Origin: Verrucomicrobiales bacterium | Lineage (GTDB): Bacteria > Verrucomicrobiota > Verrucomicrobiia > Limisphaerales > J093 | Direction of reading: 5' to 3' | Assembly (NCBI GenBank): GCA_024233215.1 | Contig: JACKPW010000026.1 | Location: 9,112-73,111, forward strand | DNA length: 64,000 nucleotides | In this document: positions 25,612 through 34,347 of the stretch, one piece after another | How positions within the stretch are numbered: the first letter of the stretch is position 1 | Layout: each line of letters opens with the position of its first letter | Position numbers and translations under genes: made by a program | The notes under the pieces: generated by a model | Told to the model about the DNA's origin: nothing | Database searches by the model: none | Seen by the model: the letters and a program-made list of their open reading frames with translations, nothing else

Positions 25612-26540
25612 CACTCCAAAACCTCGCGGAGCGTCGTGGACTGCGGCGATCCCAATCGCCGCTTTCTTCCGGGGCCGTGGGGTTCCGGGGTTCCGACTTC
25701 TGCACGCGGGCTTGAGGCTTCGGTCCGGCCGCGCCAAAGCGGTGAAGGCTTCGCTTTTCTCCGCACTCCAAAACCTCGCGGAGCGTCGTGGACTGCGGCG
25801 ATCCCAATCGCCGCTTTCTTCCGGGGCCGTGGGTTCCGGGGTTCCGACTTCTGCACGCGGGCTTGAGGCTTCGGTCCGGCCGCGCCAAAGCGGTGAAGGC
25901 TTCGCTTTTCTCCGCACTCCAAAACCTCGCGGAGCGTCGTGGACTGCGGCGATCCCAATCGCCGCTTTCTTCCGGGGCCGTGGGGTTCCGGGGTTCCGAC
26001 TTCTGCACGCGGGCTTGAGGCTTCGGTCCGGCCGCGCCAAAGCGGTGAAGGCTTCGCTTTTTCCGCACTCCAAAACCTCGCGGAGCGTCGTGGACTGCGG
26101 CGATCCCAATCGCGCTTTCTTGGGGCCGTGGGTTCCGGGGTTCCGACTTCTGCACGCAGGCTTGAGCCTTCGGTCCGGCCGCGCCAAAGCGGTGAAGGCT
26201 TCGCTTTTCTCCGCACTCCAAAACCTCGCGGAGCGTCGTGGACTGCGGCGATCCCAATCGCCGCTTTCTTCCGGGGCCGTGGGTTCCGGGGTTCCAACTT
26301 CTGCACGCAGGCTTGAGGCTTCGGTCCGGCCGCGCCAAAGCGGTGAAGGCTTCGCTTTTCTCCGCACTCCAAAACCTCGCGGAGCGTCGTGGACTGCGGC
26401 GATCCCAATCGCCGCTTTCTTCCGGGGCCGTGGGGTTCCGGGGTTCCGACTTCTGCACGCGGGCTTGAGGCTTCGGTCCGGCCGCGCCAAAGCGGTGAAG
26501 GCTTCGCTTTTCTCCGCACTCCACGACCTGGCGGAGTTCG
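25612..26540. repeat. Tandem array, six 148-152 bp units plus a partial unit
   Basis: Units start with CACTCCAAAACCTCGCGGAG at 25612, 25764, 25915, 26066, 26214 and 26365. A diverged partial seventh starts at 26517. The units are nearly identical and differ by 1-4-base indels and single substitutions. Each contains a small dyad, GCGGCGATCCCAATCGCCGC. There are no spacers, so this is not a CRISPR array. Long open frames on both strands through the array (over 700 codons) are an artefact of the repeat lacking stops. Confidence 0.95.
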
Positions 26541-26584
26541 TTTGTTCTGTTCCGACCGGTCGCTCCTGAGGCATAAGAACGCCC

Positions 26585-27718
26585 ATGAACAATCCCATCT
26601 GGGTCATGACCTCGGCCTTCAAGCCGCTGACCCTCGACCAGATCATCGAGAAAACCCAGGCCGTCAACGCGCAGGGCATGGAACTCTGTGTCTTCCGTCG
26701 CGGCGGTTCCCGCACCGACCACGTGGCGACGCATCTCGATTATGAGGCGTTCGGTCCCGAGGATGCGGCGAAGCTCATTGCGAAGTGCAACGCCGCGGGC
26801 CTGCGATTCTCCGTCGGTGCCTATGACAACCTCATCGGCGGCGACCCGGCCGATCGCGTCCAGAACCAGAACCACATTCTCCAGCTCATCCGGATCGCCG
26901 CACTCTGCGGCGGCAGCGCGAACGGGGTGAACGTCGGGACCTTCGTCGGCTACAACCACGAGTTGGGCATCCAGGACAACGGGTTTCAGAAGAACCTTGA
27001 GGAATACGCCCGGGTATTCGGTCCCATCGTCAAGTATGCCGAAGACCTTGGCGTCACGGTGATCTACGAGAACTGTCCGATGGAAGGCTGGATGCCGGCC
27101 ACCACGCCCACCACCTACAACAACCTCCCCGGCACCCTCGCCGCGCGGAAGTTGATGTACACCCTGATCCCAAGCCCGGCCCACGGCGAAACCTACGATC
27201 CCTCGCATGATGTCTGGCAGAACCTCAATCCGGTGGACGTCATCAAGGCCAGCGACATGGGGCGCATCAAGCACGTCCACGTGAAGGGCACGCGCAACCT
27301 CCAGACCCCGGCGCGGATTCACTGGGGTGCGCTGTACCCGATGCAGTCGGTGAACGCGGAACTGGCGCAAAAGGCCGGCGTGCCGATCCCGGCGAACGAG
27401 TGGGACCGCCACCATTACGAGCCGATGCTCCCCGGCTTCGGCGGATATGACAGCATGGACTGGCGCGCATTTCTGGAGGTGCTGATGGAACGGGGGTTCA
27501 GCGGGCCTTTCGTGATTGAGAACGAGGGCGCCAACTCCGCCCACACCGGCAACCTGGGCGCGACGGTCCAGGGCTTTGCGGCGGCCGTGATGTGCCTGGC
27601 CCCCATCGTCTGGCCGTTGGGCCCGGAAGGCTACGCTGTTGACCGCACCAGCATCCCGCCCCTCAAGGACGCCCCCGGCAAGGACCTGCCGGTCGTGACA
27701 ATGGAACAACTTGGTTAG
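26585..27718 (+). CDS. Sugar-phosphate isomerase/epimerase-like TIM-barrel protein
   Basis: The 377-residue protein begins MNNPIWVMTSAFKPLTLDQI and has the xylose-isomerase-like TIM-barrel pattern. Candidate metal ligands include the Glu in VIYENCPMEGW, the Asp/His in IKHVHVKGT and the Glu in PFVIENEGAN. No signal peptide is seen. Such proteins isomerise or epimerise sugars or inositols; the exact substrate is unknown. It stands alone, just after the tandem array. Confidence 0.88.
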   Translation: MNNPIWVMTSAFKPLTLDQIIEKTQAVNAQGMELCVFRRGGSRTDHVATHLDYEAFGPEDAAKLIAKCNAAGLRFSVGAYDNLIGGDPADRVQNQNHILQLIRIAALCGGSANGVNVGTFVGYNHELGIQDNGFQKNLEEYARVFGPIVKYAEDLGVTVIYENCPMEGWMPATTPTTYNNLPGTLAARKLMYTLIPSPAHGETYDPSHDVWQNLNPVDVIKASDMGRIKHVHVKGTRNLQTPARIHWGALYPMQSVNAELAQKAGVPIPANEWDRHHYEPMLPGFGGYDSMDWRAFLEVLMERGFSGPFVIENEGANSAHTGNLGATVQGFAAAVMCLAPIVWPLGPEGYAVDRTSIPPLKDAPGKDLPVVTMEQLG

Positions 27719-28117
27719 AGCGTGTCCGAGCGACACGTCGGCAGGGTAGGGCACGACTGCCAGGAGCGGACGAGGTCAGGAGGTTGCCGAGTGACTGAAT
27801 CTTCTCATGCCCGAAGGTCACCCGGGCGGGAGCCATCAGCGAACCGAAGGTGAAAGGCGAAATGATGCTGGTGGCCAGGTAGGCCAAGCCGACAAAGCAC
27901 AGCGTTCGGAAAACCAATCTCATGACGGGAGGGATGATCGCAACCTGGAGATCACCCCGCACGTGCTTTTCGGCGGACAACGGGCAAGACGATGGCTGGG
28001 ATTGCTCACAGGAGCGAATTGCAGCCCGCAGCATGGGCCGCTGCAAGCCTCGTGACGGGAGCCGGCGGGGGGAGCGCAGTGCCGGCAAGCCTGGCTTTCG
28101 TGCTGAAGGCCCGGAGT
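27719..28117. other. 400-base intergenic region, one doubtful small frame
   Basis: A minus-strand frame beginning at ATG 27923 reads MRLVFRTLCFVGLAYLATSI and would make a short hydrophobic peptide. It has no recognisable homology and runs into low-complexity sequence. Nothing else is evident. Confidence 0.35.
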
Positions 28118-28552
28118 TCAACTCTTGAGCAGCGGGTTTTCCCACTTCAGCCCCGGAAACCGCGCAAAGTCCCCGTCGTTGGTAAACAATATGGCCCGGT
28201 GTTCGACGGCGTAGGCTGCGAGAATGGCATCGGACAACACGGGGCCGGCAGCCATGGCCGACGCCATCAGATTCATTACCCGGGTGAAATGCATCGCCCC
28301 GGGGGTAAGCACACGCGTTTGTGGCAGGTCGAGCCAGCCCTCCACCACGCGACGCGCGTCCGCCAGGGCGACTCGTGCTGCGGCCAGACGAGGGTTCGTG
28401 GCCACCCGGACGAAGCCAAACGCGACCTCCAGCGGCAGCCCGATCAGTTCATCCCGGTTCATAACCCTCTCCCACCAGCGCCGTGCCGGGGTGTGCTGCG
28501 GCACGTGTGGGTTGTAGGCGTACAGGAGCAGGTTTAGGTCCGGGAGAATCAC
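28118..28552 (-). CDS. vapC: VapC-family PIN-domain toxin
   Basis: The start at GTG 28552 (MILPDLNLLLYAYNPH) is chosen because it overlaps the antitoxin stop by 4 bases (GTGA). An extended frame begins at 28588. The 144-residue protein has the PIN catalytic acidic residues: Asp in LPDLNLLLYA, Glu in PLEVAFGF, Asp in GPVLSDAILAA and Asp in LFTNDGDFARF. VapC toxins are Mg-dependent RNases that cut tRNA or rRNA and are held inactive by VapB. Confidence 0.9.
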   Translation of the reverse strand: MILPDLNLLLYAYNPHVPQHTPARRWWERVMNRDELIGLPLEVAFGFVRVATNPRLAAARVALADARRVVEGWLDLPQTRVLTPGAMHFTRVMNLMASAMAAGPVLSDAILAAYAVEHRAILFTNDGDFARFPGLKWENPLLKS

Positions 28553-28797
28553 GAGGAAAGCTCCTTCACGGTGTCCTCGTCCTCCCATTCGGCGGCGAGT
28601 CGATTGAAGCTCTGCGGCAGCAGTTCGGCGGGGAACGGAGCGGAGAAGAGCGGTTCCACACGGTCTTCACCTGACCGGCGACCCAAGGCCCGCTTCACTG
28701 CCTGGTTTAGGACCGCCTTGAAGGACTGCCCGGTACGGGCCGCCTCGCCTCTCAGCAAGGCCTCCGTATCCGAATCGATGGTAACCGTCGTTCTCAC
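28549..28797 (-). CDS. vapB: VapB-like ribbon-helix-helix antitoxin
   Basis: The 82-residue protein begins MRTTVTIDSDTEALLRGEAA, the opening of a ribbon-helix-helix (RHH) DNA-binding antitoxin, and ends with an acidic tail that would bind the toxin. GTG at 28797 is the start. It lies immediately upstream of vapC with a 4-base overlap. It likely represses its own promoter through a palindrome at 28823-28838. Confidence 0.88.
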   Translation of the reverse strand: MRTTVTIDSDTEALLRGEAARTGQSFKAVLNQAVKRALGRRSGEDRVEPLFSAPFPAELLPQSFNRLAAEWEDEDTVKELSS

Positions 28798-28803
28798 ACA
28801 GGC

Positions 28804-28838
28804 ATGATGGCACCGCGAACAATGCTGTCAAGACAGCA
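28804..28838 (-). promoter_or_regulatory. Predicted vapBC promoter and operator
   Basis: On the minus strand TTGACA (28831-28826) is followed after 16 bases by CATCAT (28809-28804), six bases before the GTG of vapB. The -35 lies inside the palindrome TGCTGTC-AA-GACAGCA (28823-28838), a natural operator for RHH autorepression. The short distance to the start suggests a very short or absent 5' leader. Confidence 0.55.
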
Positions 28839-28887
28839 CTCCTGGCACTGACCACAGCGTGGGCGGGAAGGTCTAACGGTAGCGTTG

Positions 28888-28906
28888 GCTTATCATTATG
28901 ATAAGC
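28888..28906. promoter_or_regulatory. 19-bp AT-rich perfect palindrome
   Basis: GCTTATCATTATGATAAGC is a perfect 9+1+9 palindrome in a GC-rich background, about 90 bases upstream of vapB. It could be an operator or a small terminator. The protein that reads it is unknown. Confidence 0.5.
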
Positions 28907-29132
28907 TATGATTGCAATTCATCCTCCCCCGCCATACCGTCCCGTCGTGAATGGTGGTGGACCCGATGCCCGCCGCTCAGCGGGATCCGCCCAGGCGGTC
29001 CTTCGCTCCGAGCGTCACTTTCCCGGCGCCCGTCGGCCCGGGGAGCGTCGGCATCCTTTCAGCCTCCCTTCCGCCCACCCGGTCCAACCCTGCAGCGGGG
29101 GGGGCGATTCTTCCTGAACCAAACGTCGAGTC

Positions 29133-30566
29133 ATGATCCTCCAAAGCCGCGTTTCCAGCCCGTCCCCCATGCCTGCTCCCCGGACCGTCTGGTGGGCCCT
29201 GCTTCTCCTGCTTTCCGGACAGGGGCTCCTCCATGGCCAGCCGGCCACCGTCGGCCATGGGTTCATGCAGATGGCCAGTTTCCAGTATCTGGAGCGGATC
29301 GCAGAGAACGTGCCGCTGGGGAGCAACGAGGACGGCCACGCGCCGGCCATTGACGTCGGAGACCGGAGCAAGCCGACGCTGGCGGACCTGGATCACGACG
29401 GCGACCTGGACCTGCTGGTCGGCGGGGCAAACGGCTGGCTCACGTATTACGAGAACATTGGCACGCCGACCGAGGGGGTGTTCAAGTTTTCCAGCCTGCT
29501 TTCCGGTTTGGACATCGGCAACGAGGCAGCGCCGGCGTTGGGAGACCTGGACGGGGATGGCGACCTGGATCTCCTGATCGGGTGCGACGACTACCGGCTG
29601 TTCTTCTATGAGAACACAGGAACGATCACCAAGGCGTCGTTCGCACTTCGAACGGGCGATGCGGATCCTTTCAGCGGGTATCAAGGGGACGCCAGCTACT
29701 GGGGCAACTACACGTGCCCGACAATCACCGACGTGAACGGCAGCGGGCGGATGGATGTGGTGGTCGGCGACGTTCACGGGGAGATGCAGTACTTTCAAAA
29801 CGACAGCCACGACGGTCAGCTCGTCTTCACGTGGATGGGTGGCCTGGCGAACCGCTTCAAGGACGTGAGTGTCGGCTCCCATCTGGCACCGTGTGCGGTG
29901 GACAACAACGGCAACGGACGTCCGGAGGGACTGCTCTTCGGCACGTTCGCGAACGACTATCCCCATCTTTGTTGGGCCCCTGGGGGGGCGTTCTATTTCC
30001 AGGAACCCCTCCCATCGGGGCAATTCCTGTATCCCGTGTATTCGCTTGAAGAAGGCGAGCGCTCCTGCGCTCCTGCCGTGGGGGATTTGGACGGGGACGG
30101 GGAAATGGACCTGATTCTGGGAGGGACGACCGGTCGGTTGTTCCTCTTCCGAGGTGGGGCTGGGGCGGGTTACGAGGTCTGGCAGGCACTGTGCTTCAAC
30201 CTGCCCGGGGAAGCCAACCTGGCAGAACCCGCTGCGGACCCGGACGGGGATCGGATCAGAAACCTGGTGGAGTATGCCCTGGGTCTTCTCCCCAAGAGCG
30301 CGGATGCCTCTCCATTTCCGCTGCCGCTCCTGGACAACGGCGGCCACCTGACCCAGGCACTCCAGATCCGGGACGACGATCCAAAACTGTCGGTCGTCGC
30401 CGAGGTGAGTGCCGACCTGTCTTTTGCCTCCGTGACCACCATCCAGCCGGTGATTTCGGATCCCGATCCGGACGATGGCTTGAAGACCCTGACGTTTACG
30501 GATCCGACTCCCGCGGCGACCGCTCCCCGGCATTTCCTGCGGTTCCGGTTCGATCATGCTCCCTGA
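29133..30566 (+). CDS. Secreted FG-GAP/VCBS repeat protein
   Basis: An N-terminal signal sequence is present (best from the internal ATG at 29169: MPAPRTVWWALLLLLSGQGL). The protein then has several FG-GAP/VCBS-like calcium-binding repeats, each with a D-x-D-x-D-G loop: DLDHDGDLDLL, DLDGDGDLDLLIG, DVNGSGRMDVVVG and DLDGDGEMDLILG. This is consistent with a beta-propeller. A C-terminal segment holds ADPDGDRIRNLVEYALGL, a motif repeated at the C termini of many verrucomicrobial secreted proteins. The function is probably extracellular binding; no catalytic motif is visible. Confidence 0.85.
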   Translation: MILQSRVSSPSPMPAPRTVWWALLLLLSGQGLLHGQPATVGHGFMQMASFQYLERIAENVPLGSNEDGHAPAIDVGDRSKPTLADLDHDGDLDLLVGGANGWLTYYENIGTPTEGVFKFSSLLSGLDIGNEAAPALGDLDGDGDLDLLIGCDDYRLFFYENTGTITKASFALRTGDADPFSGYQGDASYWGNYTCPTITDVNGSGRMDVVVGDVHGEMQYFQNDSHDGQLVFTWMGGLANRFKDVSVGSHLAPCAVDNNGNGRPEGLLFGTFANDYPHLCWAPGGAFYFQEPLPSGQFLYPVYSLEEGERSCAPAVGDLDGDGEMDLILGGTTGRLFLFRGGAGAGYEVWQALCFNLPGEANLAEPAADPDGDRIRNLVEYALGLLPKSADASPFPLPLLDNGGHLTQALQIRDDDPKLSVVAEVSADLSFASVTTIQPVISDPDPDDGLKTLTFTDPTPAATAPRHFLRFRFDHAP

Positions 30567-30570
30567 ACCG

Positions 30571-30753
30571 GCGGTTCCTGTGGAGCCTCCATCCCCAATG
30601 GCGCAGGCAATGGGAACCTGAACCCTCCTTGGAGGGATGAGCCCCGCGAGTCCCTGAAATCAAGTCAGGGCCTCGTGTAACTCGGCCCTCCGTTGGCGGT
30701 TGACGGTTCATGGAGAGCCCGCTTTCGCGAATGCGCAGGCAATGGGAACCTGA
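30571..30753. repeat. Direct repeat of a dispersed intergenic element (two copies)
   Basis: A 21-base word (30601-30621) recurs identically at 30733-30753. The ~30 bases before each copy (GGTTC...TGGAG...) are also similar. A perfect palindrome, CCCTCCTTGGAGGG, lies between the copies. The 360-base gap 30567-30926 holds no gene but also contains the REP-like fragment GACTGACCCCGTC near 30820. Confidence 0.65.
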
Positions 30754-30926
30754 GCCAGTTTGGCCGCTCTGGGGATCCGTTGTCACCATTGACGGAGAGA
30801 GCGCCGTCAATCGCTGCAGGACTGACCCCGTCGCTCGGTTCCTGGGGAGGTCGCACCCCGGGGCGTTGGCAAGAGGGCATTGCGAGAACCGGCCGTGGCC
30901 GTGGCTTGGCGCATAGACCCACAACG

Positions 30927-33011
30927 TTACTGTTGCCGGGCCAACCATTCGCGGGCGAGCCGGACCAGTTCGGCGCGCCGATCGGACGGGAGACCGTCCG
31001 GGTCGAACCGGAGCCGGGTGTGCAGGCGGAGCATCTCGTCGAGTCCTTCGCTTCCGGGTCCGCCGGCGAGGTGGAGGCGGCGCAACCACGCCGGCAGCGT
31101 TTCATGGGCCGGGCGGGGGCCGTGGGCCGTCTCGAGTCGCCGGGTCACCGCGTAGAACTCCGAATCGTGGCCCGGCGGGGAGCCGCCCGCTGTCCTGGCC
31201 TTGGCGCGTTTCGCCTGTCGCCATCGGCTGCCCCGGAGTTGTCGCCAACCCAGCCAGGAGAGGATGATCAGGCTGGCGGCGAGGACGTAGATCTGCCAGT
31301 TGCCGCCTTGTTGCCGCCATCTGGCAAAGCGGTACCACCAGTCGGAGAAGCGATCCCGGATGCCCTCCCACCATGGGGTGCGGGCGGCCTCCATCTCGTA
31401 CCAGACGCCGGGGGTGGTATCGACCTGTTCCCAGTGGTCGCCGGTCCAGGCGAGGCACCAGGCGTGGGCGTCGCGGGCGCGCGCGATCCATTCGTCGCCG
31501 CGCGGTTCATGCACGGCAAAGCCGACGGCATAACGGGTGGGGACACTGGCCTGGCGCAGGAGGAGGGCGGTGGCGGTGGCGAAATACTCGCAATGCCCGG
31601 CGTGCCACGTGCGGAGGAAGGCCTCCAAGGCGCAGGAGTTTCCGGAGGTCTTGGGATCGGGCTGCCACAGGGAATACTCGAAGTTCGCCGAGAAGTAGCG
31701 TTGGACTGTCCGGATGGCTTCCGCCGGTGATTGCGTGGGCAGACCCAGTTCCTCCGCCACCTCGTTGATGACCTGCTGCTCGGCGGGCGGCAGCTGATCG
31801 AGGGAGAGATCCTCCTTCAAGGGAGGAGCGCCGAAGCCATTGGACCGGCCGTACTGCACCGTACCGACAAGGAGCGGGCTGGCGTCCTTGACCCGGGCCG
31901 CGCCCAACGGGTTGGTTTCCAGCCTGAGCGCGGTGAGGCTGTGGAGGGCGAGGGCACCGGCGGGAAGTGCCAGCGGGCTTTCGCCCCGCGCGGAATAGCG
32001 CGAGATGACCACGCTGGTTTCGGCCTGCCGATTGGTGGACAACCACCACACGCCATCCTCGACGGACGGCAGCACCTCGTCGTATTCGCGCACACTGGCG
32101 CGCCAGAAATTGGGCTGAAACACATTGAACGCGGCTTCGCGCAGCAGCCTCGGGGGATCCTCGTGCGGCATGGTGCGCACGCGGAGAACGATCCGACTCG
32201 ACTGCTTGAGACGCCCCACGGACCCGATGGCGGTATAGCTGGTCAACTGATCAAACTCCGAGGCGCCGGTGTTCTGGATCAGGCGATTCTCCCAGTCCTG
32301 CCAGAGTCGCCGGGCGAGGGCGAGTCCGGGCCCCGCGGCGAAGGAGCCCGCCACCAGAAACAGCACCAGGCCCACCCACACGAGCGAGCGGAAACGCCGG
32401 TTGCGCCAGGGCCAGAGGGACCCGGCCAGGATCCCGGTCATCAGCGGCAGGAACTCGGCGCCGTGGTCGGTCGTGCCGCTCGCGGTAAACAATGTCAGGC
32501 CAAGGTAGGGCCACAAGGGGTTGACCCGCAGGGGCGGGAGCGACGGGGTTCGCGGGGCCGACTGGAGTTTCTTGCGCAGGTAGAAGGAGAACGTGGTCCA
32601 GGGCAGCCCCGGGGTGTTGCTCCAGGCGTAGGCGGCGGTGAAGGGGAGCAGCACGAGTGGCAGCCAGCGGAGGAACATCAGCGCCGTGTAGGAAATCTGT
32701 CGCAGGCCCTGCATCCGGGCGCCGGGGGAATCCGTGTTGACGACGGTGTTCACCGTGCCGATGCCATCCCGGGCCAGAAACACGTACAACCCCACGCCCA
32801 GGAACAACAGCATCGTGAAGTTCCACAGCCGGTTGAAGTCGTCCTGGCCGGGGTCCAGCCGGAACCGTAGGAACCGCGGGAGTTCCAGAACCACCGCAGC
32901 TCCCAGGCCCAGAAGTGGATGGCCCGCCTGCCATCCCCAGAGCAACAAGGCCGCACTCACCACCAGCGGTGGCGGCGGACGCAGTCCGGGGCTGTCCACG
33001 GTGTCGCTCAT
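30927..33011 (-). CDS. Transglutaminase-like membrane protein (TgpA-like)
   Basis: The 694-residue protein has several hydrophobic N-terminal segments (for example VVSAALLLWGW, FTMLLFLGVGLYVFL and LVWVGLVLFLVAG). A large extracytoplasmic region follows, with the transglutaminase triad: Cys in WHAGHCEYFATA (~473), His in RDAHAWCLAW (~515) and Asp in QVDTTPG (~530). The ending is another membrane helix (IYVLAASLIILSWLG) and a charged tail. The start overlaps the upstream DUF58 gene by 4 bases. MoxR-DUF58-transglutaminase trios are widespread, and the proteins are thought to act together in envelope maturation or protein processing. Confidence 0.92.
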   Translation of the reverse strand: MSDTVDSPGLRPPPPLVVSAALLLWGWQAGHPLLGLGAAVVLELPRFLRFRLDPGQDDFNRLWNFTMLLFLGVGLYVFLARDGIGTVNTVVNTDSPGARMQGLRQISYTALMFLRWLPLVLLPFTAAYAWSNTPGLPWTTFSFYLRKKLQSAPRTPSLPPLRVNPLWPYLGLTLFTASGTTDHGAEFLPLMTGILAGSLWPWRNRRFRSLVWVGLVLFLVAGSFAAGPGLALARRLWQDWENRLIQNTGASEFDQLTSYTAIGSVGRLKQSSRIVLRVRTMPHEDPPRLLREAAFNVFQPNFWRASVREYDEVLPSVEDGVWWLSTNRQAETSVVISRYSARGESPLALPAGALALHSLTALRLETNPLGAARVKDASPLLVGTVQYGRSNGFGAPPLKEDLSLDQLPPAEQQVINEVAEELGLPTQSPAEAIRTVQRYFSANFEYSLWQPDPKTSGNSCALEAFLRTWHAGHCEYFATATALLLRQASVPTRYAVGFAVHEPRGDEWIARARDAHAWCLAWTGDHWEQVDTTPGVWYEMEAARTPWWEGIRDRFSDWWYRFARWRQQGGNWQIYVLAASLIILSWLGWRQLRGSRWRQAKRAKARTAGGSPPGHDSEFYAVTRRLETAHGPRPAHETLPAWLRRLHLAGGPGSEGLDEMLRLHTRLRFDPDGLPSDRRAELVRLAREWLARQQ

Positions 33012-34345
33012 GCGGCGGATTCCAGCTGGCGCAAACCGGCCCCAACGCGGCCGGATTCCAGGAGCAGCAGGCGGTCCGGTTGCGCATCCGGCGGTCCGGG
33101 GTCGAACGGGGTGACCCGGCCCGGCCGCACCAGCACCATCGCCAGGGTGGGCACGTTCAGGGCTCGCAACCGACGGGCGAGATCCCGGCGTCCGTCATCC
33201 CATTCCAGACAGACCAGGAGGACACCGCTGAGCCGCTCCACATGGTTCAACACCAGGGTGCGGAGATCGCCGACCCGGTTTTCCCGACAGGGACGCACCG
33301 CTGCGAGCACTTCCAGCATCTGCTGCGCGTGTCCCACCCCGCGGCCGGTGGTGACACAGACCGTGTCCGGCCCGACAAACATCAGGTCGAGCAACGAATC
33401 CTGGTCTGGGATGGTGCAGGCGAACGAGGCCGCCACGGCCACGGCCTCTTCGAAAAGCGCGTCATGCGCGGCTTCGCAGAACGTGTCGAGCACCAGCGCG
33501 TGCCGGGTGAAGTGCTCGTCCTGGAATTCCTTGACGATGGGTTCGCCGCGCCGCGCGGTGCTGCGCCAGTGAATTCTCCGGAGGGAGTCACCCTGGCGGT
33601 ATTCCCGCAGCGAGATGAACTCCTCGGATTCCCCGACGCCCGCCGCCATGGCCACCCCGCCGCGTTGGTATTGGGTCCGGCCCGGCAGCGCCAGCGGCGG
33701 GAGCGGGTAACGCCGCGGCAGCACCAGCACCGTGTGGGGTTTGCGCACGCGCGAAAAGGCCCGGAACAAACCGAACGGATCCCGTCGGGCCACCAGTCCG
33801 CCGGTCAACACCAGCGGGCCCCGTCGATGAGGCAGCACCCGGACCGTGACTTCCACCGTTCCTTTGGGCGGCAGGGAGGGCAGTGCTTCCGGGCGCGTCT
33901 GTGCCATCCGGATCGGCGGCAGGGAGTCACTCAGCCGGAAGCTGCGGTTTGCCCGACCGGGCCGGAGCCGCGCGTCAAACTCCGCCAGTGTCACCGGCGG
34001 ATCCCGCAGTTCCTCGAAATACTCCAAACCCCGTTGGGCCTTCGCCGACAGATTGGTCAGCCGCACCCGCAGCGAAAAGACCTCACCCGCCGTGGCAAAG
34101 CGGGGCGGATGCCGTTCCAGCGAGAAGGGCAGCCGGAAAAAGAGGGTCATCACCAGCGCCATGGCGATCAGGCCGGTCAGCACCACGAACATCTGCAGCG
34201 ACAGCGTCTGTTCGGGGTCCGAGGCACTCAACGCCAGCATCCATCCCACGAGCACGAACGCGCCGGCGCACGTCGTGCGGCGCCGCAACCAGGCGACGGT
34301 CCGGCGGCCGTGCAGGTAGAGACGATGGAGCAGGCGGATCAACAC
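33008..34345 (-). CDS. DUF58 (von Willebrand factor A-like) protein
   Basis: The 445-residue protein has two N-terminal hydrophobic stretches (CAGAFVLVGWMLALSA and MFVVLTGLIAMALVMTLF). The DUF58 core follows, with YRQGDSLRRIHWRSTARRGE (~243-262), the signature region, and a VWA-like domain at the C terminus. It lies between MoxR (2-base gap) and the transglutaminase gene (4-base overlap). In homologous trios DUF58 is the client of the MoxR ATPase. Confidence 0.92.
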   Translation of the reverse strand: MLIRLLHRLYLHGRRTVAWLRRRTTCAGAFVLVGWMLALSASDPEQTLSLQMFVVLTGLIAMALVMTLFFRLPFSLERHPPRFATAGEVFSLRVRLTNLSAKAQRGLEYFEELRDPPVTLAEFDARLRPGRANRSFRLSDSLPPIRMAQTRPEALPSLPPKGTVEVTVRVLPHRRGPLVLTGGLVARRDPFGLFRAFSRVRKPHTVLVLPRRYPLPPLALPGRTQYQRGGVAMAAGVGESEEFISLREYRQGDSLRRIHWRSTARRGEPIVKEFQDEHFTRHALVLDTFCEAAHDALFEEAVAVAASFACTIPDQDSLLDLMFVGPDTVCVTTGRGVGHAQQMLEVLAAVRPCRENRVGDLRTLVLNHVERLSGVLLVCLEWDDGRRDLARRLRALNVPTLAMVLVRPGRVTPFDPGPPDAQPDRLLLLESGRVGAGLRQLESAA

Positions 34346-34347
34346 GG

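Noticed and set aside
25612..26540. CRISPR array
   Set aside because: Units are ~150 bases and contiguous, with no unique spacers and no cas genes nearby.
24526..27754. Two minus-strand frames of about 730 codons covering the tandem array
   Set aside because: They are open only because the 151-bp repeat lacks stops. Outside the array they are antisense to the kinase and isomerase genes.
27663..28145. 160-codon minus-strand frame with a hydrophobic stretch
   Set aside because: Apart from one hydrophobic segment it shows no family features, and it overlaps the isomerase gene end. It is kept only as a note in the intergenic entry.
28977..30557. 526-codon minus-strand frame
   Set aside because: It is antisense to the FG-GAP repeat gene and lacks domain features.
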